From Parus major (lineage: Eukaryota; Chordata; Aves; Passeriformes; Paridae): DNA of 64,000 nucleotides. The notes under the pieces were generated by a model. That model searched no databases, was not told where the DNA came from, and was given only the letters and a program-made list of their open reading frames with translations. Made by a program: the position numbers and the translations under genes. Shown here piece after piece: positions 12,201 through 25,439 of this stretch. Positions within the stretch are counted from its first letter, which is position 1. Every line of letters begins with the position of its first letter. The stretch spans positions 89,948,230 through 90,012,229 of the forward strand of contig NC_031768.1 in assembly GCF_001522545.3 (NCBI RefSeq). Direction: 5' to 3'.

Positions 12201-13999
12201 ATTTTTCCCTGTTGGTCCTTCTGTAAGACAGACATGAGATGTCCTTACGAATAAGGATTGCAAAGGCTTCTCAAGTCTTGCCTGGGAAGCTTCAACAGGT
12301 TACCTGCCTCTTCCTAGGGAGGTTCAGATTGCAGTTTCTCTACCACAGCTCCCCTACTCCAGCCACTCTCAGCTGGCTGCCCTGCCCAAATGCAAAAGAG
12401 ACACAGGACCCTTGCTGTCACTTTCACCCAGTATCATCGTGACTGGCATCTGGTCACATGTTCCAAAGTTCAAGCTGTACAGTCCAATCTGATGCTTGCA
12501 AGCACCTGCTTTGCTACCTCACTCTTTGAAATGTCTGGCTTTGCCACCCAAATGAATGTGTTGTGTCCTGCCTGAGTGCATTGGGGTTTCCTTCTCTTGT
12601 TTAAATTCAGCTTTGATCCCTCTCTGGCCAGGTCTTATTCCACTGAAACCAAGGAAAAATCTTGTGCTCTTTCCCTGCTTTAGAAAATCTCAAGGCTTCA
12701 TTGCCAAATCTTGTCATTTGAAACATGGAACACATAAAGACTCCATGGCAGACAGGTTATTACCTGAGTAATGTGAGACTATCTCATTTATTAAACCCTT
12801 TTCTCGTTTACCACAAGGGGTTAATTTTACCTATAATTTGAATACTGCCATTGACTCTGGTGGCTTCATCATCCATTCTTACTTGCTGGAGAGATAAAAC
12901 CCTCCCCTCCACCCTATTTTTATGGCTGACACTTTGCACAGCGATTTAATTAAGTGTGGTCTTGACCAGCTGAAAAGCTCAGTGCAGAAAACCTGTCAGA
13001 GAGACTGTTAATTCCATTTCCTGCAACTATACGCTTGCCATGTCCCAAGGGAGCACACACTGGTTTGGTAGTTCAAGACACAGGTTTCAAATCCTGCATT
13101 TCAGCGCTGAAATAAGTCCACCAACTTTGGAGCTGGCTTCCTTTAGGACAGGTTTGTTTCTTAGGTTCAATATCAGGGCACTGTGTTGAGTTTGATGTAG
13201 TTGCCTGAGTGATATTATAAATCCTGCCATCCAAAAAGCCTTCTGCTACCAGCATTTGGGAGGACTTCGTTAATAAAAAGATAAACATATTATTTCCTTC
13301 TTGACCATTGGGAATGCATATCTTAGGGGAATAGAGTGCTCTGCAGCACCTGACTGTAAAGTATGATGGCTGCAGTCACTGGCAGTTGTAGGTGTGAACC
13401 CCACATTCCCCCTGGCCTCACTTCCCCTTCTGGGGGTCTCACACAAGTGTCAGAGGCACAGGTTGAGACAGTGCTCAAGTCTCAGGTTCCCAGCCACATG
13501 ATCCTGTGCCCAAGTGATAAGCCAGAAAGACTCCTGTGTTGTGAGCAAACAAGAACACAGTGTGGAGGTATGTGGGAACAGGCTCAGGAAGTCAGAAAAT
13601 CTTGTGGGCTATTCCATTTTTTCCATCCCTGAGACAAGAGACCCTGTCTGCACTCAGACACAGAGCAGCAAGGGCTTTGCTTTTGGTGGTATCCAAAGGG
13701 TCAGATCTCAAGTTTAACCTGCAAAGAGGTCAGGGCACTTGACCTGAAGAAATGTCCTTTTCTTCCCAAGTTTTATCTGATGGAAGAAATTGCTTCTTCC
13801 TACAAGTCCTGTCTCACTTCCATACACTCACTACCCTGTTTAAATCCTGGCCCCACCATAACATCACCCCAACTACTTCTATTTCTCCTGCTGGCACTAA
13901 GAAGGAAACTCATTCTCATCTAGCAGTTGATGAGTGTTGAAAATAGAATGTAGGTTTTGCTCCCACATTTCATACCTTTTTTTTTTAATTCTTAAGGAG

Positions 14000-14069
14000 C
14001 TGAGTAGTATGCACAACCTACAAGGCCTAAAAAAAAAAAAAAAAAAAAAAAAGGCTGCATACTAAGTGC
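14000..14069. repeat. Inverted repeat around a 24-A tract
   Basis: TAGTATGCA at 14005-14013 is the reverse complement of 14056-14064, and a CTGAG/CTCAG pair extends the arms with a small offset. The intervening sequence holds AGGCCT and 24 consecutive As (14029-14052). A short T-run lies at about 13977-13986. It may be a small foldback element or a processed insertion, but I cannot assign a family. Confidence 0.6.
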
Positions 14070-15389
14070 TCAGAACTCTGGATTTATGAAGAATGGGTAA
14101 ACAAATTTAACTCCATCTCATTGTAAGTCTGGGTTAGATAGCAATAAAGTCTAATTATATGTTCAAAGTTTGTCTGTGTCTATGCTCCCTCAGCAATAAA
14201 GGAATGAATGACCTTGAATGACAATCCTATAGGAGGGACGGGGTTGGAATTGCTGAATGGAAGTTTATATCACACTCAGCCATTACAAAAATTGGCAAGG
14301 AAGAGGCACAGTTAATATTTCCTGGTATTTTAGCTACATTCAGATACCTTTCTTTCACAGCTGAAGAGGAGCTCATCCCACAAACCACGAAAGAAAGTGC
14401 ACTCAGAGAAGGCAGAGCACTGGACCTTTAGCTGACTCTAAAAGAGGGACTTTATGCCTGAACTCAATACAATATATAAAACATTTAAAACATTATATAA
14501 AACATATAAAACATTGAATGACAACCTCCAGCATTCACAGAGGTCAAGTAGTTCTAATGGATAAACGTAGAATATCCCAGTACAAGGGACATCCAATGCA
14601 TGCTAACATCGGGTTATAACACCTATTAAGACACATTTTCAGGCCTATATGGACTCACAGGGACATGGTGCAATACACACTCACATGGTATCATTAGGAA
14701 CCAGGGCAGCTAATGCATTCATCTGAACCCTGGAAACAGATCCTGACCCTGATACAGCAAACGAGGACAGACAGCAAGCCAAAAGTAACTCCTCCAAATA
14801 AACATAATGGTTTTGACAGGACTGTACAGCTAAGGGGGAACTGTATTTGAGTATCATACAGTTTCCTAAGAGATTCAAAGATCTCAAGCATAAAATATTC
14901 CAAAATACACACTTGAATTTATGCTTCTATTACATATTCACAAACAATAGGAAGAATTTCTAGGCATAAACCATCACTGTCCAGCAAAGTGCATGGTACT
15001 GTGCATTGAGGATCACATTACTCCCCAGCCACAAAGTCATGTCATATTGTTCGTGTAAAAAATGTGTGAGTCAGGTAGGATATGACCACTGATACTTACA
15101 GCAGATAAATTCTGAGGGTCTTGGATGTGATTTGATATCTTTGCTGTATTTCTAGCAAAGGGAGTATGTGTGTATTTGAGAGAGATATGGGGGTGGGGTG
15201 CTGAAGAGGATGTTGTATATGAAACTCAACAAAGAAATGGGTTTTTTTCTATTATATAGCTGTGAAGAAATAGCGGAGACATTCTATCTATCTCTTCACA
15301 TATCTATCCATCTAGCCCTCCTGTAACCCAATTAACCCAGTTCTTTTAGGGCGAATAAATGTGTTCTAATATCTGCCATTATTTTTCTG

Positions 15390-15830
15390 TACTCTCAGTT
15401 TATTCTCCAGGGTGGGACAGATCAATAACCACAATAGCAGCCAACCCAAAAGGAAAAGGCAATCTCCTGGCGCTTCTTATTTATTTCTTCAGAGCCGATT
15501 TCGTTTTCCCTGCCTCTTCCCCTGGTGACGGATTTTGCCTTTCCTGCCCAGAATGGCCGTGTTGTTTTATCCTGGGCTCTATTTGCATGTGAGCTTCAGA
15601 TTCATCTTTGGCTCCTTGCACGGTTTGGGATGAGACCCTCCTGTCCCCAGAGAGGGGGGCAGGTGTTGCTCCAGTCGAGCGAATGGAACCAAATTACAGG
15701 ACCGTCTGTCGCCTCCTCTGGGAGCCGGCAGAGGGAGGGGAGGAAGGGGAGGGGAGCGGGATGCCGTATGACAGAAAAGAAAAGCAGAACATCATACTGA
15801 TGCCGATAAGAGCTTGAAAACATGAGTCGC
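15390..15830. promoter_or_regulatory. Candidate regulatory element with octamer motif
   Basis: A non-repetitive stretch with higher CpG than its surroundings, containing ATTTGCAT (15581-15588), the perfect octamer site bound by POU factors. It lies about 3.4 kb beyond the NHLH2 poly(A) signals. NHLH2 is neuronal and POU factors act in neurons, so an NHLH2 enhancer is possible. This rests on sequence texture plus one motif. Confidence 0.2.
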
Positions 15831-17243
15831 CCCAGCCCACAGCCCCACCCAAAACCATGCAGCAGCCACCTGAAAGAGAAATGTCAGGAGCAGAGACAGA
15901 AATAAATTGAGTCACTGGGCTGGAATAACTCAGGCTCAAAATGAAAGAGAGCTCAGACCCTGTCCACTTTCAGACACAAGTGCAGGCACAAAGTTGCTGA
16001 TTTTCTCAGCTTACGGCTATACTCTTTGATGTCACCTTCTCTGTCCTTTCAGCAAGCTCCTCTGCCCACCAGCACCCTCCACCAAGTCCTCACAGCCCAG
16101 CTCTCGCAGCAGCTCCTGTGCCCCTCCCTCAAGCTGCTCCTTCTGGCCTTCCCACAGCCACCCTGCCACTCAAGGTCTCTGAAAGTGGCACAACTGTGCA
16201 GAGGTTGTTCTGCTCCTCTGCCACCCCACCAGCCCATGCCCTACAGTGCAGCCAATAGTTGCTCTCACAGGGAGCTGCTTGGTGCTCCAGCTCAGGGCAG
16301 GTGTCTCACTTCTCAAACCCACTTATTTGTTTAAGGCGTTTTAGCAAATTAATAAAGGACCCCCAACTATCCCACAACAGCTTGTTTTTGCTGTTTTTTT
16401 TTTCTCCCAAACTTTTCTAGATATGAGTGTACACACACATTGATGTATGCAATGACTGCTCTCAGAGTGGCTGGGTGCAAAGTCACTTGGAAAGCAACAG
16501 GTAACAGTTGTTCTGCTGTTCCTCACTAAAATGAGAAGATGATCAGAGAAGAAATCTGTGGAGAATTCAGAGGAAATTTGGAAGAAGGCATGAAAATCGG
16601 TGCCATTAGAAGTGCTTAAATCAAAGCAAAAGCATCATGGAGTGAATGAATGGCAGAAGAAGCCAGGTCACATAGGTGGAGGGGCCTCATCAATCAGCGA
16701 ATGGGCATAACATGAAGGATTTCCCATGAAGGTGGTGGGGTGTACATATGAACCTGGGGTCTACAACAGAGCATAACGAGGAACAAAAGTCATCTGAAAA
16801 GACAGGCAGAAAACACAGGAAAAGATGGCAGCAGGAAGTGTGAGGAAGGAGAAGGATGTATGTGGCTGGGTAGAGCTGCTGGTATGGGTGGATGGGGAGA
16901 AGATGCTCCAGCAAAGTCAGAAGGAGCAGCTTGCTTGGGGGTTAAAAGTGAGTTCAGTCCAGGAACAGACAGGAACCAGGCAGGAAAGAAACTGGAAGGA
17001 GTTGTTAACTAGACATTCAAAACTACTCAGGAGAGATCACCACAACTTTAGTCATGGCCAGAGGGATGGACTGGCACAGTAACATTTTTTCAAGGAGCAA
17101 AAGACAAGGGGTTTGTCACAGAACTATCCTCCAGAAAAATTCTCTGTTTCCTTGCTCAAAACGATTCTGTGCATAGAAGTGGCAGAATGATTTGCAAACC
17201 CTAGGGCTAGAGCTCAGCAAGGGCTCACAGGCAAGGTAAAAAC

Positions 17244-17297
17244 AGAGAAAGAAAGAAAGAAAAAAAGAAAGAAAGAAAAAAAGAAAGAAAGAGAAGA
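17244..17297. repeat. GAAA microsatellite
   Basis: An interrupted run of AAAG/GAAA units with two longer A-interruptions. The opposite-strand frames through it (Phe/Ser/Leu-rich) are artefacts of the repeat. Confidence 0.9.
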
Positions 17298-17529
17298 AAT
17301 GCGAAACAGAGCAGGAGAAAGCAGAATTCCACTGTGTGCAGTCGCAGCATTCAAAGACAACTCTTTCCCACATATCAGACTCCATATTCCAAATACCATC
17401 GGTCTTCTGACCATTTAAGCAATTTCAAGATTTAAGACAGGCTTCAAGACTATCCCAGAAATGATCCCTATAGGACAGAGCCACAAAGCTGTATTGGACT
17501 TTTGTTATTCAAGATAATAAAGACAAGGA

Positions 17530-18480
17530 CTGACCATGAAAAATTGCAGAAGGACTGTGTGAGACTGATAAAATAGCACAAGAAATTCAATCAAAACAAA
17601 GTGATAAGGTGATGCATGCAGGGAAGAACATTTCTAACTCCACATATAACTGATCAGTCCTAAGCCAAGCACAGAAGCAAGATCTTGTAGCTATGATATA
17701 TTGCTTCATGATAACATCAGCTCAGGTCTTTGTGTCATGGAAAAAGAAAATGAAATGTAAGATATTATTATCACCATTGAGAGAATAGAACAGAACAGGT
17801 AGAGAGCAAGGCAGAGAGCATCATTATGCCATTGCATAAAACCAAAGTAAGTCTGTATCTTGAATTCCATGTGCAGCTCTGGTTCAGTCTCAGTAAGAAC
17901 AAAGTAAAAGTCCAAAAGCATCTGAGAATGGCAGCAATGGTAACACAAAGCACGGAATAGCTTCCATACAGCAAATGACTAAGTGAAAAGGACTGAGCCA
18001 GCAGTGATTTTACAGAAAGACATCATATCCCAGTTAACAAGGGGATGGTGGAGAGGGATCAGTTGTTCCCTGTCTCATCCAATATAATTTGATACCAGGA
18101 GGTGTCAAATGAAACTGTTGGATGCCAGGCTCAAAACAAACAAAAGGAGGTGTCTTGTCACATCATGTGCAGTAAAGCTGTGGAACTCCTTCCTCAGGAT
18201 GTTGTGAAAGCAAAAAATTTATACAAGTTCAAGGACAGAAGCTCACAAAATAGAAATCTGCTGAGGATTTTTAAATGTGTAGAAGTGCCTCCCAACTCAG
18301 GCTGTCCTCAATCCACAAATGGCTGAAGAGCAGCAGACTTTAGCAGGAAATATCATATATACCTCTGCTATTGTAATATTCCCCAGGCATCTGCTTTGGC
18401 TCCCATTTGCAGTGGGATGCTGGGATAGATGGTTTTTCAGTTTGGCTCAGTCTACATCTTCATGATCTGAAGGAAATAGA
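17530..18480 (+). mobile_element. Old diverged CR1 LINE fragment
   Basis: The segment follows the order of a CR1 3' end. A degraded reverse-transcriptase C-terminal part shows the 'cttgaattccatgtgcag' landmark near 17855. It is followed by 'gctgtggaactccttcctca' and 'gatgttgtgaaagcaaaa' (about 18175-18220), and ends in a 'gggatagatgg...ttggctcagtct' tail. Frames are broken throughout. Its divergence and tail type match older CR1 subfamilies rather than the young avian ones elsewhere in the window. Boundaries are approximate. Confidence 0.7.
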
Positions 18481-19666
18481 TCTTTGACAGATGCCAACAT
18501 CTTTCAAGCCTTGGTCTCTTTGGACCTGAACACAAAAGCTGTCTGTAAGGTGAGTCATCAGTGGGCCAATGTGACAAGATAAATATGAACTTTTAGATAG
18601 GGAGGGAGGGAGGAGGACTTATTCCCTGGGGCAGTAAGCATAACAAATGTGGTTTTCCTGACAGTCAAAGGGTTGAAGTTTGATGTCAAACACATAAAGG
18701 TAAGCTTACAGCAGTTCCATGATCTCAAAGGAGTTACTTATGATTGTCACCAGAGTAACAATCTAAAGAAGGATCCTAAAGATAATCATAGTGTGATAGG
18801 ATGGTCAAATGTAGGATGGGGCCTGCCTTGAATTTGGCCCCAGCCTCCTTGTCCTGACATATTTTTCAGAATTTACTTTGACAGGACTGCCTTCTGAACA
18901 GGTTGGTCCTATTAGTAAGGGTCACAACTCGAATTGCCCCAAGATCTACGCTCTGGAGACCTTAAATAACATTGATCTAGCAAAGTGTTTGAAGGAAGAA
19001 AGGACTGCTGAGAGACTTGAAGAGTTCAGATTCAGCCATTGTGGCCAACAAAACCTAGGAAATTTTGACATACTTTACATTCAAGCCTCAAAAATGAGGA
19101 AGAAACAAGGAAAATTAAGGGGAAGTTAAAATGATAACAAAGAGAGGAGGAGTGAAAATAGTGGTTTACATGAACTATGGGAGGAATGGACAATCATCTT
19201 CTAAGCTCATCCCACTGGGGCTTTTTTAGATGATCAAAGGTATCTCAGACAAACAACCAGGCTCAGACTCCATATGTAGTCATTCAGAAAATCCCAGTAT
19301 AGACCAGCTTAAATCTTGTGGCTAGAGGCCACCTCCAGTATGAGCCAGGTCTTCCTGACCAGCTAGGAATGGAGTCTTCAAAAGTGATCTGGGGGCACTT
19401 ACGCCATTTTCTTGATGGGGACACAGAACACAAAAAGGATCCAGAGATTCAGAAGTTATCTCTAAATGCCAAAGTCTCTTTGCGGTATGTAATCACATGC
19501 CTGTCTCAAAGGCTACACTCTCTAGTTCAGGCTCTATCAGAGAAAGCATTGCTTTCAAAGGAAGTGTCTTTTAAAAACATAGAGCAGCCCCCTTGTCTCT
19601 CCCAGTTCAGTGTTCCCCACACAAGGTTCATCAGTGCCACAGATGTCTAAGGGAGACCTCCCAGCT

Positions 19667-19796
19667 TTCTTAACCCATGAAGTATCTTCCAACAATGTGC
19701 AAAGTAAATTAGCACAAAACCTGTCTCTTATACACATCTATTCTTAACCCATGAAGTATCTTCCAACAATGTGCAAAGTAAATTAGCACAAAACCT
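19667..19796. repeat. 56-bp direct duplication flanking a Tn5/Nextera mosaic-end sequence
   Basis: The 56 bases at 19667-19722 recur exactly at 19741-19796. Between them is CTGTCTCTTATACACATCT (19721-19739), exactly the 19-bp Tn5 mosaic end used in Nextera libraries, plus one A. A real Tn5-type insertion would give a 9-bp target duplication, not 56 bp. An untrimmed adapter read built into the assembly is the simplest explanation. The genome probably carries the 56 bases once. Confidence 0.95.
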
Positions 19797-22700
19797 TCCT
19801 ACTCTGCCTTGTATCAGTATCTGAGATTTTAACCAGATGAAGATTAATTAAGATATTGTGCACATTAAGATAAAGATGATTACTCTGTGAAGGTGAATTT
19901 ACCTCACTTGACCTTTTCTTGAATCATTCTTAAAGCACCTCTCAGTGGTGAATTTACAGTGCACACTTGAATTACAGACACTCATAATACCTCCTCTGTA
20001 TCATTTTAAGACATCCAAAACTCTTGCTACCACACAATTTGCTTCTCAGTAGAATCCAAAAGGTGAAAGTACAACATGAAATGAGATTCAGAGTACATAT
20101 TAAGCAAGTTCCCAGAAAACAGTGTTATATGGGGCCAAGGCCAGGGTCAAATCATGTCAGTCACACAGGGGATCTAGCACAAGGCTGCATTGTAGAGCCA
20201 AAGGGTAGAACCCTTGTATCCTTTTTTAAACATGCAGATATTGTCAACAGCCTCATAAATGCCCCCACCAGAAAGAGACATTCAAGTGAGAGCTGACAGA
20301 GGATGAACTATTGAAGCAGATCCTTTTGAGACAAATATTTTGAAATTTCAGAATCTGAAACCCAAGGAGCATTAATCACCAATTTCACTCCATGAACCAA
20401 GGACCAAATGCATGGCGAAGCTTGCACATGGTCTAGCACACAGGTTCTCTAGGGTAGGGTTAAAACCATGCTGGTGGGATGGCACAGAGAAACCTGCATT
20501 GCTTGCTAGCATAAACAAGCTGTAATAGCATTCACTGCCTGTCTAGTCAGACAAACCACATTTAATTACCATGCGTCCAAGTTACAGTAATCTGGATGCA
20601 GATAGATCTGAAATAAATTGAAAGGAAATGGATTTTACGTTACAATGTAAAAAGGAAAAGCACATTAAGATAAAGATGATTAGGTGGATTGGAAGAACCT
20701 TGTGAAAGATAATTGTGTTCAAAACAATAGCATCTTCGGCAGGGGAATTTCTGTCATGTGGAAGTTATACTACTGTCACATGCAGAGAAGTGTCCACACC
20801 AGATTGGATCCTTCTTTTTTGCATGGTGGCTCCTTGAGTTTCTCTAAGAGTTGCAGCTTCTGGCTTGACTGACACCAGCAAAGCCATTTCTCTAAATCTC
20901 TGAATCTCGCAGCCAGTCTGGTATTTCTCTGTGTCTCACATCCTCCTGGGAGACAACATATGCTTTCCTTTTCCACCCTTTACGTGTTTAGACTGCAAAT
21001 GCTCTGTCAGCAGTATAAGGACCTGACCCACACAACAGGAGAATTTGCAACCTGTCCAGTCCCACCCTGTCTGTGAAGCTGACCAGTCTCATGTAGCTTC
21101 ATCCCACCATAAGAAGTATCTAAATCCCTGGCTAACACAGGTGCTCTCTCAGTGCCATGAGGTGACTGAGCCACTCTGGTACGCACCTCTGGAGAAACAA
21201 GACCTGCTCTTACTGATTTAGAGTAGTCTCATGGGGATTTAATCACTATTCCTAGCAGTGACATCTGAAAGAGATAAAAAAGGGAACTGAGCAGCCTGTG
21301 TATGCCCATCTGCAGTCAGCCAGTTTGTTAAGGCATTAGATTCATCCACCAAACTAGGAGCCAGCTTTCAAACAGATCAACATCCCAGGCTGTTTTGATC
21401 CAGAGCTATAGGTTAGCCTTGTTTTATTGCTGGCCACTGCTTTATGAGAGCAGAAAATGTCTTTAATTATGGAGTGTGAGTAAAAGGGTGCACCCTCCAG
21501 CAAGCACTCAGAAGCAAGGAGGTTACCATCATTTTCTCCTGGAGGGACAGCTACAGGATGACCTTAGTCTCCACATGTGCTGCACCACAGCTGATTGTCA
21601 CAAAAGACAGTTACTGATGTGCTTCACCATATAATGGGATCCCTGCTTGACATCCCTGCAGCACAAAACTTTGAAACAATACCTACAAAAAGCAAAAATA
21701 TCCAGTGAAACTCTGGATTAGCTGATTCAACAATGCTGAGTCTATTGCATCTTAATGTCTCCTTTGAGAGAGCAATGGCATGGCTGGCAAGCAGCAGCAA
21801 GCCTGTTTGTTGTGGTCATGTAACTCCAACTGTCTCCTCGTGATCCTGCTGTCTTTGTCTGAGGTCTTTCCACAACAGAGTGCATCATTCCAAATTCATT
21901 TTCAGTCCTGTTGTGAGAAGCTGCTCCTTATTTCTTCACTGGATGAATTTACCTGTCTTCCACAGTAGCAGGTCTAAACTCACCATTTGCTACTTTACCT
22001 CTGATTATAAAGATGCATAATATCAGCTCCTGGGTCTATGAATCACATATTACTTTTTTTTGTCTTGGCTTTTTCTATGTTAAAGTCAGTAGGGACTCTG
22101 ATTCCCAGTGTTCTTGTCAGGATTTTTCTTGTTCTTCAGTTTTCTGCTGAGCATGTGACAACCCACATTGTTGAGGTACTAGTCTGAACTGTAGCAGTGC
22201 TAATCATATGTCTGAATTTAATTTGGGTGTGTGTCTGTCTCTGTGTCCATCCTCAGTAAGTACTTTAGTACCCAGTCTGAAAGATTGTGGAGTACAGATA
22301 TTTTGGTATCAGGTATATTGCATCCAGGAAAAATTTCTTCCATGCATTTGGAATCCTCTTGCTGGCTGACAATGACCTGGTTTTGGAATGGGTCCTTTAT
22401 ACTTTTTCAGAGTCAGCAGAATCTCTGGGAGCAGATTTTGCTTCACAGTCTTGTTCACTTCAGCTTCCATAAACCCTAGGCACAGCTGGCACACAACATC
22501 TCTGAATTCTAATTTTGAGCATCTCATGGTTACTTGCCTGCCTTCCTTTTGGGATAATGGGAAGAACAATGGCACATTCAATGTGCTGCAACCTTGCAGC
22601 CATCCTCCTGTTTATCAGAGTTGGAACCTGCTGAGGAATTGTCTGTGCTGGGGCCCTGTCCAGGCCTGACATAAACAGCATCTTCCTCAGTGTCTACAGT

Positions 22701-25439
22701 TTGATTGATGAAGTCATACCCTTGATGCTCAATACAGACCAGCTAAATAGCCCCCATATTTTTTGCTTCTTGTGGTTTCACACAAACTAGTATTTTTGTT
22801 CATGTTTCATTTGCAGTAATCTTACTATTTCACTCGTGGTAACTGTAATATTTGTTACTTATCCCTAGATATTTGACAAGCTTCATCAGCTTCCTTGGTG
22901 CCACTGACCTTCTGATGCCAGCATGAAACTTCTTTGGCTCCTCTCTTTGATTTTTTCAGTTTCTGAACACCTTTGATGTAACTCTTTGAACATATTTTTC
23001 TTGCCTACCTTGCTGTATTAACTTCTCTTTCAGGCACACCATTTCCATCATAAGAAATGGACAGTTTTGCTAGTTCATCTGGTATCTCCAGCTTTTTCCA
23101 AAGCTACTCCAAGTCACCCATCATGCTATTCATATGAACTTTCCCATATCCAAATACCACCTCTGCAGACCTAAGTATCCTAATATTACCAATCTTGCTG
23201 TTAATTTCCTAGAAAGCAGGGTAAGATATGAAACACGACTTGAATGTCAGAAGGAAAGGATGTTTCCTAGAAAGGGTGTTGAACACCCTTGCCAGCAAAC
23301 ATTCAGTTTTTCTAAAGCCTTGTGCCAGGAGCCTGCTGATACATCACATCCAGAGAATATATTTGAGGATAACAAAAAATGTCTCTGATGGCCTGCAGTG
23401 AAAAACATTCCCCTTAGTTTATTTGTTTCACATCAGGAACTAATGGAAGAATTTTATCTATTTCATCTATGACAGCAAATAGCTACTTCATTGACTTTTC
23501 TCCTTACTCAGTGATTCCTGATGCTCTAAGTCCATCTGGCTACACTCTTCACCATTGGTGAAATGCAAAAGAAACTTTTCTGTGTGCGCCTCTCAGCTAT
23601 ATTCCCACAGTCTGCACTTGTGGTGTGCAGACCATAATTTCTGGTCATCATCAAGGCAGTCCCACACCGTTAAGTGCATTCCAAGGAAAACGCAGCTCAG
23701 AGCTGTGCTCCAAAGGGATGGGTCAGGCACTGTGGTCATACATGCCAAGGATGGACAGGCAGCTCAGCTGTTAAACTCTGACAAAACCCTATTGACAAGT
23801 GCCAGGGAGATTTACTCTGGTTTTCTTTGGAGCCTCACAATCTGGCCAAACTGGGACAGTTTTTCAGGGTATGACAGAAATCATATCCCCTGCAGTGGAG
23901 CTCCTTTCAAGCCAAATTTCTAATCTCTGCTCCACAGAAACTTTATATCTTCTCAAAGAAAGGCACTGCTAGTCAATTTTAAACTACAGATACATCTGTT
24001 TCTTTTTCTCTAACCTCTTTCCAAGATTAAACTCAGCTCCCTCAACCCAAACCACCAGAGACATCCACCAATGGCTAATCTCAGCCTCCACAGTTACAAT
24101 CAGCTGGGTTGTAAGACTCTGGGAACAGACTCTTAAAACCAGCCTTGTAGAAAGCATTGTCAAAAACTCCTTTTTCTTATTTTCTACCAAGAGCTGTAGC
24201 AGAAAGCAAATACAAGAGCTGAAAGCAACAACCTATTGATCCATACCTATCTGCAATGCTAAGATCCTATTTCTGCCACATTCATTTCTCTGTCTTTTCA
24301 GTAAGCCAGCTACTACCATGAACCTTTCCTCTTTCAACCTCTGCATGCACCCACCAGCACATTAATCCGCAGAAATCACTTCTTGTGGTTGCTTGATGGA
24401 TGAATTCAGCAGAGGCCTGTCCTGCAATACATCAATGGTGCACAGCTAGGCCAGGCTCAAGGGTCTGCTTTCTAATGATAGACATGAGGGCAGCCACAGT
24501 GTGCAGCCTACATGTGAGATGGATGCCGTGTGAGAAGAGGTGTGAGATGAGAGGGGATGTGCTGCTCATGTAAATTTTCTACATTAGATTAGCTGCCAGC
24601 ATCAGTGCATAGGACCAGGTTGCTCCCAATTGCTAGGATTCCAAAGAAAAAGGACACAAAGGAGTAATGCTAGATGGTCCTAAGATCCCTTCACCTTGTT
24701 TAATGCCTCCCTGGAGAAGAATAACTGATGACTACTGAAACTGAACAGCTCCTGTCTGAAAGGAACATATACCTGCCTCACTGGGAGTGGGAGATGTCAA
24801 CCAAGGAAGGATTTCATCCCTAAGGAAACAGCTCCACCTGTGTGATTGAAATAAGATATGAAACACTTAGAAAGATTTCTAAAGCTTGCATGAGCACAAC
24901 CACTGCTTGTACTCATTGTTTTTCCAATTTATTTATTTGCATTTCTATTAGTGTGAACAGATTCAGCTTGTTCACTGGTTTTGATATGTTTCATTTTTTC
25001 TGGCTCCCTCTCTTTGAGACAGTGCACCCTGGAGTTAGGCACCCACATGCACATCAATAAACTTGCTGGATGGGTAGGGGATGATGGATGCATTCGATGG
25101 GATCCGTTGTGCGCCACTTCTGAAAACGAGGCAAAGACAGTAACATAGCACTAGAAATCTCACTTGAAATGACTCTTTCTGAAAATCTTGGCCAGAATCA
25201 GATTTTGTGTTTTGGAAAACTCTCTTCTGCCTTCAGACTGATTATGTTACTTTGGTGTATTTATTACAACCTGGGTGCAATCAGTTCTCATGATGAATAT
25301 CCCTTTAGCCGTCCTATACCAATTACTCATGTGCTACCTGCTCAGTGGAAAAGAACCAGTGAATCTCATTTCTTCACTCACCAAAGATTTCCCTGCCTCC
25401 TTTCCCATCGTTACATTTCTGGAAATGCTTTTCCTCTTT

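Larger units (their letters stand above)
12210..17525. other. Intergenic sequence downstream of NHLH2
   Basis: No coding exon recognised. It contains a 24-A tract (14029-14052) flanked by a short inverted repeat, AT-rich slippage sequence at about 14455-14515, a candidate regulatory stretch at 15390-15830 with an octamer motif, and a GAAA microsatellite at 17244-17297. The remaining sequence is plain unique DNA. Confidence 0.6.
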
